64,000 nt of DNA from Sutcliffiella tianshenii (GTDB lineage: Bacteria; Bacillota; Bacilli; Bacillales; Bacillaceae_I), in contig NZ_JAFBED010000001.1 of assembly GCF_016908565.1 (NCBI RefSeq), forward strand, positions 558,001 to 622,000. The letters are read 5' to 3'. Shown one piece after another: positions 10,413 through 20,047 of the stretch; the first letter of the stretch is position 1; every line of letters begins with the position of its first letter. Position numbers and translations under genes: made by a program. The notes beneath the pieces are model-generated. The model was not told the origin of the DNA. It was given only the letters and a program-made list of their open reading frames with translations, and made no database searches.

Positions 10413-10522
10413 TTGTGCATATCTGTTCTGTTTTTGAGCGCAAATCGGATTTTTTGTGCATATAATCATTTTTTTGTGCATAAAGTGCTGGTTTTTCACC
10501 GCAAATCAAAATTATTGAGCGT
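10413..10522. repeat. Short-period tandem array S1 (20-21 bp) upstream of pyrG
   Basis: Six imperfect units with cores TTGTGC, TTGAGC or TTCACC starting at 10413, 10434, 10454, 10474, 10495 and 10515, a mean period of 20.4 bp. Units carry T-runs before the core and GCAAA or GCATA after it. The array lies about 180 bp upstream of the pyrG -35 and just after the rpoE terminator. Confidence 0.75.
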
Positions 10523-10603
10523 AAGAGGTTGAGAAGGTGCAATCCACTTGGGAATTTCGTGGCTTGGACCGACCTTAAACAAAAAATGCTCCGAAAAATA
10601 ATA

Positions 10604-10629
10604 AAACCCCCTGAAAAACCAGGGGGTTT
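10604..10629 (-). terminator. rpoE terminator
   Basis: AAAACCCCCTG... / CAGGGGGTTT stem; the minus strand continues TTTTATTATTTTT. It lies 20 bp past the rpoE stop. Confidence 0.88.
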
Positions 10630-10649
10630 CATCAAGAACACTCAAACTT

Positions 10650-11219
10650 TTACAGCTTGTCGTCCTCATCTTCTTCAAATTCTTCGTCTTCCTCTTCTTC
10701 CTCATCGTCTTCAAGGTCGTATTCCTCGTCTTCGATAAGGTCTTCTTCGAATTCTTCGTCGTCATCGTCTGCATCATCTTCTTCAACGTCGTCAAAGTCA
10801 TCGTCTTCGGCGTCATCCTCTTCGTAATCGTCAAGGTCGTCGAATTCAAGCTCTTCTTCATCCAGCTCCTCGAACTCGTCCGCATCAAGATCGTCATCGT
10901 CGGATGCTTTCTTCGCCTTCTTCTTCTTCGTTTTAACCTGAGGAGTCGTTTCCTCTTCTATTTGATCATAAGGATACCATGCACGAAGTCCCCATTGGTT
11001 TTCTCCAATACAAATAAAACGGCCGTCAACGTTTAAGTCCGTGTAGAACTGTGATAATTTGCTGCGAAGGTCTTCATCAGTGAAGCCTGTCAGCTTTTTG
11101 ATCTCCGTAAGTAGTTCCCCAAATGTCACAGATTGCTTCTGGTCTTGGAAAAGAGCGTACGCGATTTCGATAAGCGACATTTCTTTTACTTCTTCTGCCG
11201 TTAAGTGGTTTAATGCCAA
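10650..11219 (-). CDS. rpoE: DNA-directed RNA polymerase delta subunit
   Basis: Delta increases RNA polymerase recycling and promoter selectivity in Firmicutes. About 189 residues: an N-terminal HARE-HTH domain (SLIEIAYALFQDQKQSV to QWGLRAWYPYDQ), a Lys/Ala linker KTKKKKAKKA, and a C-terminal half almost entirely Asp/Glu. The start is uncertain. A GTG at 11228 lies only 1 nt from AAAGGA, whereas the TTG at 11219 is 10 nt away and gives ALNHLTAEEVKEMSL, like B. subtilis; the TTG is chosen. A TATAAT near 11292-11297 may be its promoter. It lies between pyrG and the fatty-acid operon. Confidence 0.95.
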   Translation of the reverse strand: MALNHLTAEEVKEMSLIEIAYALFQDQKQSVTFGELLTEIKKLTGFTDEDLRSKLSQFYTDLNVDGRFICIGENQWGLRAWYPYDQIEEETTPQVKTKKKKAKKASDDDDLDADEFEELDEEELEFDDLDDYEEDDAEDDDFDDVEEDDADDDDEEFEEDLIEDEEYDLEDDEEEEEDEEFEEDEDDKL

Positions 11220-11399
11220 TGTCTGCACATCCTTTCTTTATATGTAAAAGGTATATAATATTAAAGATTTCTAGAAAAATCCATACCATTCATTATAAAC
11301 AAATCCTTTGGGTTTAATCCAGTATAAATTAATTCTTTGGGGAAATTTTTGATCAACCGTGGTTAGGCAACCTTGAAAATATAGCAACAACATTAAACA

Positions 11400-11537
11400 C
11401 CCTGTTGGTTTCTGCTCCAGGGGTTCGCTTTCCGCGGGCGGTCTCGGGAGCCTCCTCGGCGCTAAAGCGCCTGTGGGGTCTCCCTCTACGCGCTACTTCC
11501 GCAGGAGTCTCACCCCTTGCGCTGAAACAAACAGGGG
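11400..11537 (+). repeat. GC-rich intergenic repeat, copy 2
   Basis: 138 bp with imperfect inverted ends CCCTGTTGGTTTC / GAAACAAACAGGG. It shares CGCTTTCCGCGGGCG, GGAGCCTCCTCGG, CTGTGGGGTCTCC and CCGCAGGAGTCTC with copy 1, but the ends belong to a second subtype, also found in copy 4. An inner palindrome GGCGCTAAAGCGCC replaces the copy 1 loop. Confidence 0.85.
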
Positions 11538-11582
11538 AAAGTACATCAATATCTCTGATGCTTTCTAACAAAAACCCTACAC

Positions 11583-11614
11583 AAAAGGACAGGCAACTTT
11601 CCCCCTGTCCTTTT
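11583..11614 (-). terminator. Terminator of the fadF-icmF operon
   Basis: AAAAGGACAGG / CCTGTCCTTTT, perfect 11-bp stem with 10-nt loop, starting 10 bp past the icmF stop. The minus strand ends in TTTTGTG. Confidence 0.8.
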
Positions 11615-11623
11615 CCTAACCTA

Positions 11624-14600
11624 CTACATATTCCGTCTAAACTGCCCGCCAACTTCATAGAGTGCAGTCGTGATTTGACCTAAGCTCGCTACTTTTACTG
11701 TCTCCATTAGTTCTTCGAAGATGTTTTCTCCGTTGATGGCGACTTGTTTGAGGCGGTTCAGGGCTTCTTCGACTTTGTCGGTGTTGCGGTCCTGGAAGGC
11801 GCGCAGGTTTTTGATTTGTGTTTCTTTTTCCTCTTCCGTGGAACGTGCCAGCTCGATGTCGTTGAGCTCGTCTTCGGATGGAGGGTTTGGATTTTGGTAT
11901 GTGTTGACGCCGATGATCGGCAGTTCGCCGGTGTGCTTTTTCATTTCATAGTACATGGATTCGTCCTGGATCTTGCCGCGTTGGTATTGTGTTTCCATCG
12001 CGCCAAGGACGCCGCCGCGGTCGTTCAGGCGTTCGAATTCCTGGAGCACCGCTTCCTCCACTAGATCTGTCAGCTCTTCCACAATGAAGGACCCTTGTAG
12101 CGGATTTTCGTTTTTCGCGAGGCCGTGTTCTTTTGTGATGATCATCTGGATGGCCATCGCGCGGCGTACGGATTCCTCTGTCGGTGTCGTGATGGCTTCA
12201 TCATAGGCATTCGTGTGAAGCGAGTTGCAGTTGTCCTGCAGTGCCATCAGAGCCTGAAGCGTCGTACGGATATCGTTGAAGTCGATTTCCTGTGCGTGCA
12301 GGGAACGGCCGGAAGTCTGGATATGATACTTCAGCTTTTGGCTGCGCTCGTTTGCCTTGTATTTATTTTTCATGACGGTCGCCCAGATGCGGCGCGCCAC
12401 ACGGCCGATCACGGTGTACTCTGCATCCAGCCCGTTGCTGAAGAAGAACGACAGGTTCGGTGCAAAGTCGTTGATGTTCATGCCGCGGCTCAGATAGTAC
12501 TCGACATAGGTGAAGCCGTTTGCCAGCGTGAACGCCAATTGCGTAATCGGATTCGCGCCCGCTTCGGCGATATGATAGCCGGAGATCGAAACGGAATAGT
12601 AGTTTCGCACCTTTTTATCGATGAAGTACTGCTGGATGTCGCCCATCACACGCAGTGCAAACTCGGTTGAGAAGATGCAGGTGTTCTGGCCCTGGTCCTC
12701 TTTTAAAATGTCCGCCTGTACGGTTCCGCGGACCGTCTGCAGCGTTACTGCACGAACCTCGGCAAACTCCTCCACTGTCAGGACGCGGCCAATCTCTCCC
12801 TCGCGCTTTTGCACCTGCTGGTCGATCGCCGTGTTCATGAACATTGCCAGGATGACCGGTGCAGGCCCGTTGATTGTCATGGATACCGATGTGCTTGGTG
12901 CGCACAGGTCAAAGCCTGCATAAAGCTTTTTCATATCATCGAGCGTACAGATGCTGACGCCGCTGTTTCCGACTTTTCCGTAGATGTCCGGACGTGGTGC
13001 CGGGTCTTCGCCGTAAAGGGTGACAGAATCGAAGGCGGTGCTTAAACGTTTCGCATCGTCATCCTTGCTCAAATAGTGGAAACGGCGGTTGGTACGCTCA
13101 GGCGTGCCTTCTCCTGCGAACTGGCGCTTCGGATCCTCGCCTTCACGCTTGAACGGGAATACGCCGGCTGTGTAAGGGAACTCCCCTGGAACGTTCTCCT
13201 TGTACACCCACTTCAAGATCTCCCCGTAGTCCACATATTTAGGGAGGACAACTTTAGGAATTGCAAGGCCCGATAAGCTCTTGGTCGTCAATTTCGTGAT
13301 AATTTCCTTGTCGCGGATCACCGTGACGAATTGGTCGCCGCTGTACTTTTCTTTCTTTTCTGCCCAGCCAGCTAAAATCTTGCGGGAGTCGGCGGTCAGC
13401 TTTTCTTCATATTCGTTGCGGATTGCCTGAAGCGCCTCGACCAGCTCCTCTTTATCGGAAGCTGCTTCCATCGCACCATCAAGTTGGAAAAGCTTGCGTG
13501 CAAGCTCCACCTGCTCCTGTGCATCTTTATGGTACGTGCGGACGGTGTCGCTGATTTCGCGCAAATAGTAACGGCGGTCGTTCGGGATGATGACGTTCTG
13601 CTTTTCCACGTCCTTGGATGTCGGCAGGTTCGTTGTATGGTTCGAGCCTGTTTTTTCATTGATCAAACCAAGCAGGGCTGCGAAAAGCGTATTCGTACCC
13701 AAGTCGTTGAACTGGCTTGCAATTGTACCGTATACCGGCATGTCGTCAAGCTCTTTATCCCAGAGGAGACGGCTGCGCTGATACTGCTTTTGCACTTGGC
13801 GCTTGGCATCCTCGGAGCCCTTGCGCTCGTACTTGTTGATGACGATCAGGTCGGCATAGTCGATCATGTCGATTTTCTCAAGCTGGGATGGTGCACCGAA
13901 TTCGCTTGTCATCACATACATCGAGATGTCACAGATCTCGGTGATCCCTGCGTCCCCCTGCCCGATTCCGCTCGTTTCGACGATGATCAGGTCAAAGCCT
14001 GCCGCCTTCGTAACAGCGATCGCGTCCTTGATCGCCAAGGACAATTCGGAGCGTGAGCCGCGGGTTGCGAGTGAGCGCATGTAGACGCGCGGGTTGAAGA
14101 TCGCATTCATGCGGATGCGGTCCCCGAGCAGTGCGCCGCCTGTTTTCTGTTTGGTCGGATCGATGGAAAGGATCGCGACCTTGTTGTCCGGCACTTCGTT
14201 GATGAAGCGGCGGATCAGTTCATCGGTCAACGAGCTTTTCCCTGCTCCCCCGGTTCCAGTGATCCCAAGGACCGGTACCGTTTTCTGCATTTCTTTTACC
14301 TTGCTTAAAGCAGCCTGAGCTGTCGCTGCCACTTCTTCATTCGTTGTCACCTGAAGCTCGGCAAGCGTGATCAGCTTGGCAATGGCCTGGTGATTGTCGG
14401 CTGACAGACGCTCGACTTCATCACCCAAGCTTTTTGCTGTCACAAAATCGCAATCCTTCAGCATCGAATTGATCATGCCTTGAAGTCCGTGCTCGCGGCC
14501 GTCCTCCGGTGAGAAGATGCGGGCGATCCCGTATTCATGTAGCTCCTTGATTTCGCTCGGGATAATAACCCCACCACCGCCGCCGTAGATGCGAATATGT

Positions 14601-14869
14601 GAAGCTCCTTTTTCCTTCAGCAAGTCAAACATGTACTTGAAATATTCGACATGCCCTCCCTGATAGGATGAAATCGCGATCCCCTGGACATCCTCCTGGA
14701 TTGCGGCATTGACGATTTCCTCCACCGAACGGTTGTGGCCGAGATGGATCACCTCTGCCCCGCTCGCCTGCAGAATGCGTCTCATGATGTTGATCGATGC
14801 GTCATGCCCATCAAATAGACTTGAAGCCGTGACAAATCGGATATGGTTAGTTGGACGATATACTTCCAT
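11624..14869 (-). CDS. icmF: Fused isobutyryl-CoA mutase IcmF
   Basis: Adenosylcobalamin-dependent mutase interconverting isobutyryl-CoA and n-butyryl-CoA, fused to its own G-protein chaperone. 1081 residues, the normal IcmF length. Order: B12-binding domain (DGHDAS at 20-25, His22 as lower cobalt ligand); MeaI-type GTPase (Walker A GTGGAGKS about 205-212, NKYE about 345); and a mutase barrel from about 560. AGVFPFKR near 568-575 has Phe where methylmalonyl-CoA mutase has Tyr, which supports isobutyryl specificity (family knowledge). The gene overlaps the tetR stop by 23 bp and ends the operon. Confidence 0.95.
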   Translation of the reverse strand: MEVYRPTNHIRFVTASSLFDGHDASINIMRRILQASGAEVIHLGHNRSVEEIVNAAIQEDVQGIAISSYQGGHVEYFKYMFDLLKEKGASHIRIYGGGGGVIIPSEIKELHEYGIARIFSPEDGREHGLQGMINSMLKDCDFVTAKSLGDEVERLSADNHQAIAKLITLAELQVTTNEEVAATAQAALSKVKEMQKTVPVLGITGTGGAGKSSLTDELIRRFINEVPDNKVAILSIDPTKQKTGGALLGDRIRMNAIFNPRVYMRSLATRGSRSELSLAIKDAIAVTKAAGFDLIIVETSGIGQGDAGITEICDISMYVMTSEFGAPSQLEKIDMIDYADLIVINKYERKGSEDAKRQVQKQYQRSRLLWDKELDDMPVYGTIASQFNDLGTNTLFAALLGLINEKTGSNHTTNLPTSKDVEKQNVIIPNDRRYYLREISDTVRTYHKDAQEQVELARKLFQLDGAMEAASDKEELVEALQAIRNEYEEKLTADSRKILAGWAEKKEKYSGDQFVTVIRDKEIITKLTTKSLSGLAIPKVVLPKYVDYGEILKWVYKENVPGEFPYTAGVFPFKREGEDPKRQFAGEGTPERTNRRFHYLSKDDDAKRLSTAFDSVTLYGEDPAPRPDIYGKVGNSGVSICTLDDMKKLYAGFDLCAPSTSVSMTINGPAPVILAMFMNTAIDQQVQKREGEIGRVLTVEEFAEVRAVTLQTVRGTVQADILKEDQGQNTCIFSTEFALRVMGDIQQYFIDKKVRNYYSVSISGYHIAEAGANPITQLAFTLANGFTYVEYYLSRGMNINDFAPNLSFFFSNGLDAEYTVIGRVARRIWATVMKNKYKANERSQKLKYHIQTSGRSLHAQEIDFNDIRTTLQALMALQDNCNSLHTNAYDEAITTPTEESVRRAMAIQMIITKEHGLAKNENPLQGSFIVEELTDLVEEAVLQEFERLNDRGGVLGAMETQYQRGKIQDESMYYEMKKHTGELPIIGVNTYQNPNPPSEDELNDIELARSTEEEKETQIKNLRAFQDRNTDKVEEALNRLKQVAINGENIFEELMETVKVASLGQITTALYEVGGQFRRNM

Positions 14870-15503
14870 GCTTCACGTTCTCCCCCTTTGTAAGTCCGTT
14901 TAATAACAGTTCAATCTGGCCTGCGATATAATCCTCGAGCTTGAAATGCTTATGCAGCACCCAGCGCCTGAAGCCCCACATCTGTCCCTGGACAAAGATG
15001 TTGTGGGCCATGAGCTGGATTTCCTGTTCCGGAAGCTTCATCCCCTCCGCCTCCATGCAGTTGCGTATCACCTGCTCGAACATCGCGACCATTTCAAGCT
15101 CCTTATTCAAAACATATGGCAAGGCATCCTTGGAGAGCGATTTTGCCTCCTGATACATCACCAATACTTCATCCTGCATATCATCCATGACGCGAAAATA
15201 AAAGGAGATGGCGGCCTTCAAGCTTTCAAGATTGCCCCGCTTCATATCGAGCTCCTCCTGCAGCCGCTCCCCAACCTGGTCATAGATCCTGTCGCACACA
15301 AGGTAGAGTACGTCCTCCTTCGTGCGGATATATTCGTAAAGCGTACCGATACTAAATCCCGCTTCCTTGGCAATTTCACGGGTTGTGGTGCGGTGGAAGC
15401 CTTTTTCCTTAAAAAGGCTCACCGCACCCTTGATCATCTGGTCACGCCGTTTTTCAATCAGCTTTTCATCTTTGACGGATGCATGTACTTGACGTTTTTT
15501 CAT
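14847..15503 (-). CDS. TetR/AcrR family regulator, probable repressor of the operon
   Basis: 218 residues. N-terminal helix-turn-helix about residues 18-62 ([20 protein letters not shown], then [20 protein letters not shown]), followed by an all-helical ligand domain that in FadR-type members binds acyl-CoA. Start is taken as the ATG at 15503; a GTG at 15515 would add four residues. Encoded inside the operon between acdA and icmF, 16 bp after acdA and overlapping icmF. Inference: it binds the matching palindromes at 22286 and 19955 and is released by acyl-CoA. It resembles B. subtilis FadR (YsiA) in type but I cannot claim orthology. Confidence 0.88.
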   Translation of the reverse strand: MKKRQVHASVKDEKLIEKRRDQMIKGAVSLFKEKGFHRTTTREIAKEAGFSIGTLYEYIRTKEDVLYLVCDRIYDQVGERLQEELDMKRGNLESLKAAISFYFRVMDDMQDEVLVMYQEAKSLSKDALPYVLNKELEMVAMFEQVIRNCMEAEGMKLPEQEIQLMAHNIFVQGQMWGFRRWVLHKHFKLEDYIAGQIELLLNGLTKGENVKHGSISSN

Positions 15504-15519
15504 CCCGTTTTCCACCCAC

Positions 15520-16659
15520 TTACTTGGTAAGCATTCTGGAAATGACTAGACGTTGGATTTCTTGTGTTCCTTCATAGATTTGCGTGATTTTCGCATCCCT
15601 CATATAGCGCTCGACCGGATAGTCCTTCGTGTAGCCATAGCCGCCGAACACCTGAACCGCCTCGGTAGTTACCTTCATTGCCGTGTCCCCGGCAAAAAGC
15701 TTCGACATTGCGGACTCTTTTCCGTAACTTAGGTTTTCAGACTCTCTCCAAGCAGCCTGATAGGTCAATAGCCTTGAAGCTTCAACAGATGTTGCCATGT
15801 CGGCAAGCTTGAAGCTTACTCCCTGCTGTGCTGCGATCGGCTTGCCGAACTGCACGCGCTCTTTTGCATATCCTACCGCTGCATCAAGGGCACCCTGTGC
15901 AATCCCGACTGCCTGCGCGGCAATTCCGTTACGTCCGCCATCAAGCGTCGTCATCGCGATCTTGAAGCCTTCCCCTTCTGCACCAAGCATGTTCTCTACC
16001 GGCACACGGCAGTCTTCAAAAATGATTTCCGTTGTCGGTGAGGAGCGGATCCCGAGTTTCTTTTCCTTCTTCCCGACGCTGAAGCCTTCAAAGCCGCTTT
16101 CGATGATGAATGCACTCGTACCCTTATGCTTACTGGATGGGTCAGTTACCGCGAACACGACATAGATATTGGCAATGCCGCCGTTTGTGATGAAAATCTT
16201 CGAGCCGTTCAACACATAGTGATCGCCATCAAGCTTTGCAGTCGTTCTCATTCCGCCAGCATCAGATCCGGAGCCTGGCTCAGTCAGGCCGTAGCCGCCG
16301 ATGCTCGTTCCCTGTGCAAGTGGCACCAAGTATTTCTGCTTCTGCTCTTCTGTTCCGTATTTGTAGATCGGCCAGCTCGCAAGTGACGTGTGGGCAGATA
16401 ATGTCACCCCAGTTGACGCACATACGCGGGAAAGCTCCTCGACCGCGATGCAATATGCCAGATAGTCACTGCCGATTCCGCCGTACTCTTCCGGAAAAGG
16501 AATCCCTGTCAGTCCGAGGTCCGCCATCTTGCGGAAGATCTCCATGTCAAAGCGCTCTTCCTCATCGCGCTCCGCTGCTGTCGGTTCCACTTCATTCTTG
16601 GCAAAATCGCGTACCATTTTACGAATCATTTCATGTTCTTCGCTTAGTAGAAAATTCAT
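15520..16659 (-). CDS. acdA: Acyl-CoA dehydrogenase AcdA
   Basis: FAD enzyme oxidising acyl-CoA to trans-2-enoyl-CoA and passing electrons to ETF. 379 residues from the ATG at 16659, identical in length to B. subtilis AcdA; AAGGGG lies 9 nt upstream, while an earlier ATG at 16668 abuts the ribosome site. FAD/substrate signatures [13 protein letters not shown] and FITNGG are present, with catalytic Glu363 in [11 protein letters not shown]. It follows its paralogue mmgC by 20 bp. In B. subtilis acdA lies directly between fadF and rpoE; here other genes are interposed. Confidence 0.94.
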   Translation of the reverse strand: MNFLLSEEHEMIRKMVRDFAKNEVEPTAAERDEEERFDMEIFRKMADLGLTGIPFPEEYGGIGSDYLAYCIAVEELSRVCASTGVTLSAHTSLASWPIYKYGTEEQKQKYLVPLAQGTSIGGYGLTEPGSGSDAGGMRTTAKLDGDHYVLNGSKIFITNGGIANIYVVFAVTDPSSKHKGTSAFIIESGFEGFSVGKKEKKLGIRSSPTTEIIFEDCRVPVENMLGAEGEGFKIAMTTLDGGRNGIAAQAVGIAQGALDAAVGYAKERVQFGKPIAAQQGVSFKLADMATSVEASRLLTYQAAWRESENLSYGKESAMSKLFAGDTAMKVTTEAVQVFGGYGYTKDYPVERYMRDAKITQIYEGTQEIQRLVISRMLTK

Positions 16660-16679
16660 CTGTTCCATCCCCTTGATTG

Positions 16680-17816
16680 TTAGTTTAGTAGGTGTTTCCC
16701 GATCACCAATCGCTGTATCTCACTTGTACCCTCGTAGATCTCGCATACCTTCGCATCGCGGAAGAACCGCTCAACCGGATAGTCCTTCGTGTAGCCGTAG
16801 CCGCCGTATACCTGTACCGCTTCTGTTGCGACATTCATTGCCGTCTGTGACGCGAAAAGCTTTGCCATCGATGCTTCCTTGCCGCAAGGCTTGCCTAGTG
16901 CACGCAGGTTCGCAGCACGATAGGTCAAGAGCTTTGCGCCTTCTACCGCAGTTGCCATATCAGCAAGCTTGAAGCCGACTCCCTGCTGAAGTGCGATCGG
17001 CTTGCCGAACTGCTCGCGCTCTTTTGCATAGGCGGTTGCATGCTGCAGTGCCGCTTCTGCGATTCCGAGTGACTGGGCTGCAATCCCGATCCGGCCTACA
17101 TCAAGGTTTGCCATCGCGATTTTGAACCCTTCGCCTTCCTTGCCAAGCAGGTTTTCTGCAGGCACTCTCGCATCTTCAAAGGTCAGCTGCACCGTTTTGG
17201 AGCCATGCAAGCCCATTTTGTGCTCATCTTTTCCGATGATGAAGCCTGGAGTGTCCTTTTCCACGATGAATGCGCTGACGCCCTTCGTCCCAAGCTCCGG
17301 ATTGGTGGAGGCAAATACGATATACGTATCCGCTTCGCCGCCGTTTGTGATGAACACCTTCGAACCGTTCAGCACATAGTGGTCATCTTTTTTCACCGCA
17401 CGTGTCTTCAGGCTCCCTGCATCCGAGCCGGCACTTGGCTCGGTAAGGGCGAATGCGCCAAGGTACTCACCTGAAGCAAGCTTTGTGACGTATTTTTGCT
17501 TCTGCTCTTCTGTTCCAAAATAAAGGATCGGGTTCGTTCCAACCGATGTATGAACGGATAAAATAACCCCAACTGTCGCACTGACGCGGGAAAGCTCGTT
17601 GATTGCAATGATGTAGGATGGAAAGTCCATGCCCGCTCCACCGTACTCCTCAGGAATTGTCATGCCCATCAAGCCAAGATCGGCCATCTTTTTCAGAATC
17701 TCTCTCGGGAACTCGCCGTCCTCCATTTTTTCCACAAACGGGGCGATTTCCGTTTCTGCAAAATCGCGCACCATTTTCCGTACCATTTCCTGTTCTTCCG
17801 TGAATCTCAAGTTCAT
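16680..17816 (-). CDS. mmgC: Acyl-CoA dehydrogenase MmgC
   Basis: Second FAD-dependent acyl-CoA dehydrogenase, 378 residues, paralogous to acdA next door. [14 protein letters not shown] and [15 protein letters not shown] are the FAD-contact motifs; catalytic base Glu362 lies in [19 protein letters not shown] lies 9 nt before the ATG. By sequence it is nearer B. subtilis MmgC than AcdA (for example [19 protein letters not shown]), and it follows thiolase and hydroxybutyryl-CoA dehydrogenase genes in the mmgABC order. It would supply the butyryl-CoA to crotonyl-CoA step. Confidence 0.92.
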   Translation of the reverse strand: MNLRFTEEQEMVRKMVRDFAETEIAPFVEKMEDGEFPREILKKMADLGLMGMTIPEEYGGAGMDFPSYIIAINELSRVSATVGVILSVHTSVGTNPILYFGTEEQKQKYVTKLASGEYLGAFALTEPSAGSDAGSLKTRAVKKDDHYVLNGSKVFITNGGEADTYIVFASTNPELGTKGVSAFIVEKDTPGFIIGKDEHKMGLHGSKTVQLTFEDARVPAENLLGKEGEGFKIAMANLDVGRIGIAAQSLGIAEAALQHATAYAKEREQFGKPIALQQGVGFKLADMATAVEGAKLLTYRAANLRALGKPCGKEASMAKLFASQTAMNVATEAVQVYGGYGYTKDYPVERFFRDAKVCEIYEGTSEIQRLVIGKHLLN

Positions 17817-17841
17817 CCCGTTCGACCCCTTTCCTGCTGCC

Positions 17842-18696
17842 TTATGTCTCGTATGTGTAGAATCCGCGTCCTGTCTTGCGTCCGAGCCAGCCTGCTTTTA
17901 CATATTTACGAAGCAACGGGCATGGGCGGTATTTGTCATCGCCAAAGCCTTCATGCAAGGTTTCCATGATGTAGAGGCAAGTATCGAGCCCGATGAAGTC
18001 AGCAAGCGTCAGCGGCCCCATCGGATGGTTCATCCCAAGCTTCATCACTTCATCGATCGCTTCCGGTGTTGCCACCCCTTCATATACCGTGAAGATCGCT
18101 TCATTGATCATCGGCATGAGCACACGGTTGGACACAAAGCCTGGGAAGTCATTCACTTCGACTGGCACCTTGGAAAGCTTTTTCGTCATGTCTTCAATCG
18201 CGGCATACACCTCATCGGCTGTTTGCAGGCCGCGAATGATCTCGACCAGCTTCATTACCGGTACCGGGTTCATAAAATGCATCCCGATCACTTTTTCCGG
18301 TCTGTTTGTCGCCGCGGCGATTTCTGTGATTGGCAGGGAAGATGTATTGGTAGCCAAAATCGCATGTGCTGGAGCGATACCATCCAGCTGTGCGAAGATC
18401 TTTTTCTTGATGTCCATGTTCTCCACTGCCGCCTCGATGACGATGTCGACGTGCTTTGCGTCTTCAAGATTCGTTGTAGCCGTGAGTCTCCCTAGCACCT
18501 CATCCTTCGCTTCTGCGGTCATGCGGCCCTTTTCGACGCTTCTTACAAGGTTTTTCGTGATGCCTGCAAGCCCGCGATCAAGGAATTCCTGCTTCAAATC
18601 GTTCATATATACATGGAAGCCTGCCAACGCACAAACCTGCGCGATTCCAGATCCCATTTGCCCTGCTCCGATTACCATTACCTTTTGAATTGTCAT
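17842..18696 (-). CDS. mmgB: 3-hydroxybutyryl-CoA dehydrogenase
   Basis: Oxidises 3-hydroxybutyryl-CoA to acetoacetyl-CoA with NAD(P). 284 residues. Rossmann motif [11 protein letters not shown] at 10-20, catalytic His in [16 protein letters not shown] near 140, and the C-terminal helical domain [17 protein letters not shown] to [15 protein letters not shown]. It lies 22 bp after mmgA and 25 bp before mmgC, so translation is probably coupled. Confidence 0.95.
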   Translation of the reverse strand: MTIQKVMVIGAGQMGSGIAQVCALAGFHVYMNDLKQEFLDRGLAGITKNLVRSVEKGRMTAEAKDEVLGRLTATTNLEDAKHVDIVIEAAVENMDIKKKIFAQLDGIAPAHAILATNTSSLPITEIAAATNRPEKVIGMHFMNPVPVMKLVEIIRGLQTADEVYAAIEDMTKKLSKVPVEVNDFPGFVSNRVLMPMINEAIFTVYEGVATPEAIDEVMKLGMNHPMGPLTLADFIGLDTCLYIMETLHEGFGDDKYRPCPLLRKYVKAGWLGRKTGRGFYTYET

Positions 18697-18718
18697 GTTC
18701 TTTGAGTCCCCCTTCTCA

Positions 18719-19897
18719 TTAAACCCGGATCAAGATTGCGTCGCCCTGTCCGCCGCCCGAGCAGATGGATGCGATACCAAGTCCGCCGCCGCGGCGTTTC
18801 AGTTCATGAATCAGTGATACGATGATGCGGGCACCACTTGCCCCGATCGGGTGTCCAAGTGCCACTGCCCCACCGTTCACGTTCACCTTTTCCAGATCCA
18901 GCCCTGCAAGGTTTGCAGATGCCAATGCGACTGCCGCAAATGCCTCATTTATTTCAAAAAGATCGATTTCTTCCAGTGTCGTCCCTGTTTTCTTTAAAAG
19001 CTCATTGATGACAAGTCCTGGCGTTTTCGGAAAATCCTTCGCTTCCACGGCGATCGATGCATGCCCGAGTATCGTTGCAAGCGGCTGCTTTCCTTCCCTG
19101 TTTGCACGGTCCTCACTCATCAGGACAAGCGCGCTTGCCCCATCATTCACTCCCGGCGCGTTTCCTGCCGTGATGGTTCCGTCATGGTCGAATGCCGGTC
19201 TTAAGCTTGCCAGCTTTTCAATCGATGTGTCCTTGCGCGGCGATTCGTCCTTGCTCACGACAACAGGCTCGCCTTTGCGCTGAGGAACTTCGACAGGTAC
19301 GATTTCTTCTGTGAATACTCCTTTTTCCATTGCATCAATTGCACGCTGATGACTTCTGTATGCCCAAGCGTCCTGATCCGCGCGGGAGATTTCCATTTCC
19401 TTTGCGACACTGTTTCCGTATGTTCCCATGTGCACGCCTGTAAAGGTACAAGTCAAACCGTCATGCACCATCAGATCCTTCACCGAGCTGTCACCCATAC
19501 GAAGTCCCCATCTTGCTTTCGGCAGGATATATGGGGCATTGCTCATGGACTCCATGCCGCCTGCGACGATGACCTCTTCTTCACCGGAGCGGATCAGTAT
19601 ATCGCCAAGCGCTACGCTTCTCATCCCTGATGCACATACCTTATTGATGGTTTCTGTTTTGACGTTCCAAGGAAGCCCCGCTTTTTGTGATGCCTGACGG
19701 GAAGGAAGCTGACCCTGCCCTCCCTGGAGCACTGTACCAAGGATCACTTCGCCTACCTCGTCACCTGAAACGTTGGCTCTTTTCAGCGCCTCTTTAATAG
19801 CTACAGCTCCCAGATCCGATGCGGACAACGAGCTCAATCCCCCGGCAAACTTTCCGATTGGCGTACGCACTCCACTGACGATTACTGTTTTTCCCAT
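18719..19897 (-). CDS. mmgA: Acetyl-CoA C-acetyltransferase (thiolase)
   Basis: Degradative thiolase splitting acetoacetyl-CoA into two acetyl-CoA, last step of the pathway encoded here. 392 residues. The nucleophile is Cys88 in [10 protein letters not shown]; the His of [10 protein letters not shown] near 347 and Cys of CSGGGQGDA near 379 complete the active site. GAGGAGGAACTTAAA precedes the ATG. A 150-bp gap upstream has its own promoter, a cre site and a palindrome, so this is a second entry point into the operon. Biosynthetic thiolases have the same motifs; direction is inferred from context. Confidence 0.94.
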   Translation of the reverse strand: MGKTVIVSGVRTPIGKFAGGLSSLSASDLGAVAIKEALKRANVSGDEVGEVILGTVLQGGQGQLPSRQASQKAGLPWNVKTETINKVCASGMRSVALGDILIRSGEEEVIVAGGMESMSNAPYILPKARWGLRMGDSSVKDLMVHDGLTCTFTGVHMGTYGNSVAKEMEISRADQDAWAYRSHQRAIDAMEKGVFTEEIVPVEVPQRKGEPVVVSKDESPRKDTSIEKLASLRPAFDHDGTITAGNAPGVNDGASALVLMSEDRANREGKQPLATILGHASIAVEAKDFPKTPGLVINELLKKTGTTLEEIDLFEINEAFAAVALASANLAGLDLEKVNVNGGAVALGHPIGASGARIIVSLIHELKRRGGGLGIASICSGGGQGDAILIRV

Positions 19898-19921
19898 TTT
19901 AAGTTCCTCCTCTATATTGGT

Positions 19922-19949
19922 TGAATATATTGTTAGCGCTTACAGACAA
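19922..19949 (-). promoter_or_regulatory. Internal promoter of the mmgA-icmF segment
   Basis: Minus strand TTGTCT, 16 bp, TATTCA. Only moderately consensus, but the cre site fills the spacer, as expected for a CcpA-repressed promoter. Confidence 0.5.
19931..19944. promoter_or_regulatory. cre (CcpA) site upstream of mmgA
   Basis: TGTTAGCGCTTACA matches WTGNNARCGNWWWCAW at 15 of 16 positions and lies between the -35 and -10 hexamers. Catabolite repression of mmg genes is known in B. subtilis. Confidence 0.72.
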
Positions 19950-19952
19950 GCG

Positions 19953-19970
19953 ACTGAACGCTCGCTCAGT
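19953..19970. promoter_or_regulatory. Candidate TetR operator upstream of mmgA
   Basis: ACTGAACGCTCGCTCAGT is symmetric at 14 of 18 positions. The inner 14-mer TGAACGCTCGCTCA has the same geometry (TGAAYG-NN-CRYTCA) as the palindrome in the fadF promoter. It lies just upstream of the -35. Confidence 0.55.
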
Positions 19971-20047
19971 TCCGTTAAAAGGGTATGGTGTACGCAATTG
20001 GAATATCGCGTACACCCATTTATTTTTCTATGAAGCTAGCATTCTCT

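Noticed and set aside
10231-10641. Open frame across the pyrG upstream region rich in His-Ala-Met-Pro
   Set aside because: It translates the 15-bp G-rich repeat and the rpoE terminator; low complexity and no ribosome site.
12621-12923. Plus-strand open frames opposite icmF
   Set aside because: Several short frames appear because of high GC at third positions of icmF; none has a ribosome site or family features.
15504-15515. GTG start for the TetR gene adding four residues
   Set aside because: It overlaps the putative ribosome site GGGTGG; the ATG at 15503 is better spaced. Either remains possible.
15520-17816. Recent gene duplication of acyl-CoA dehydrogenases
   Set aside because: The two proteins resemble different B. 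subtilis paralogues (AcdA and MmgC) more than each other, so the pair is old, not a local duplication.
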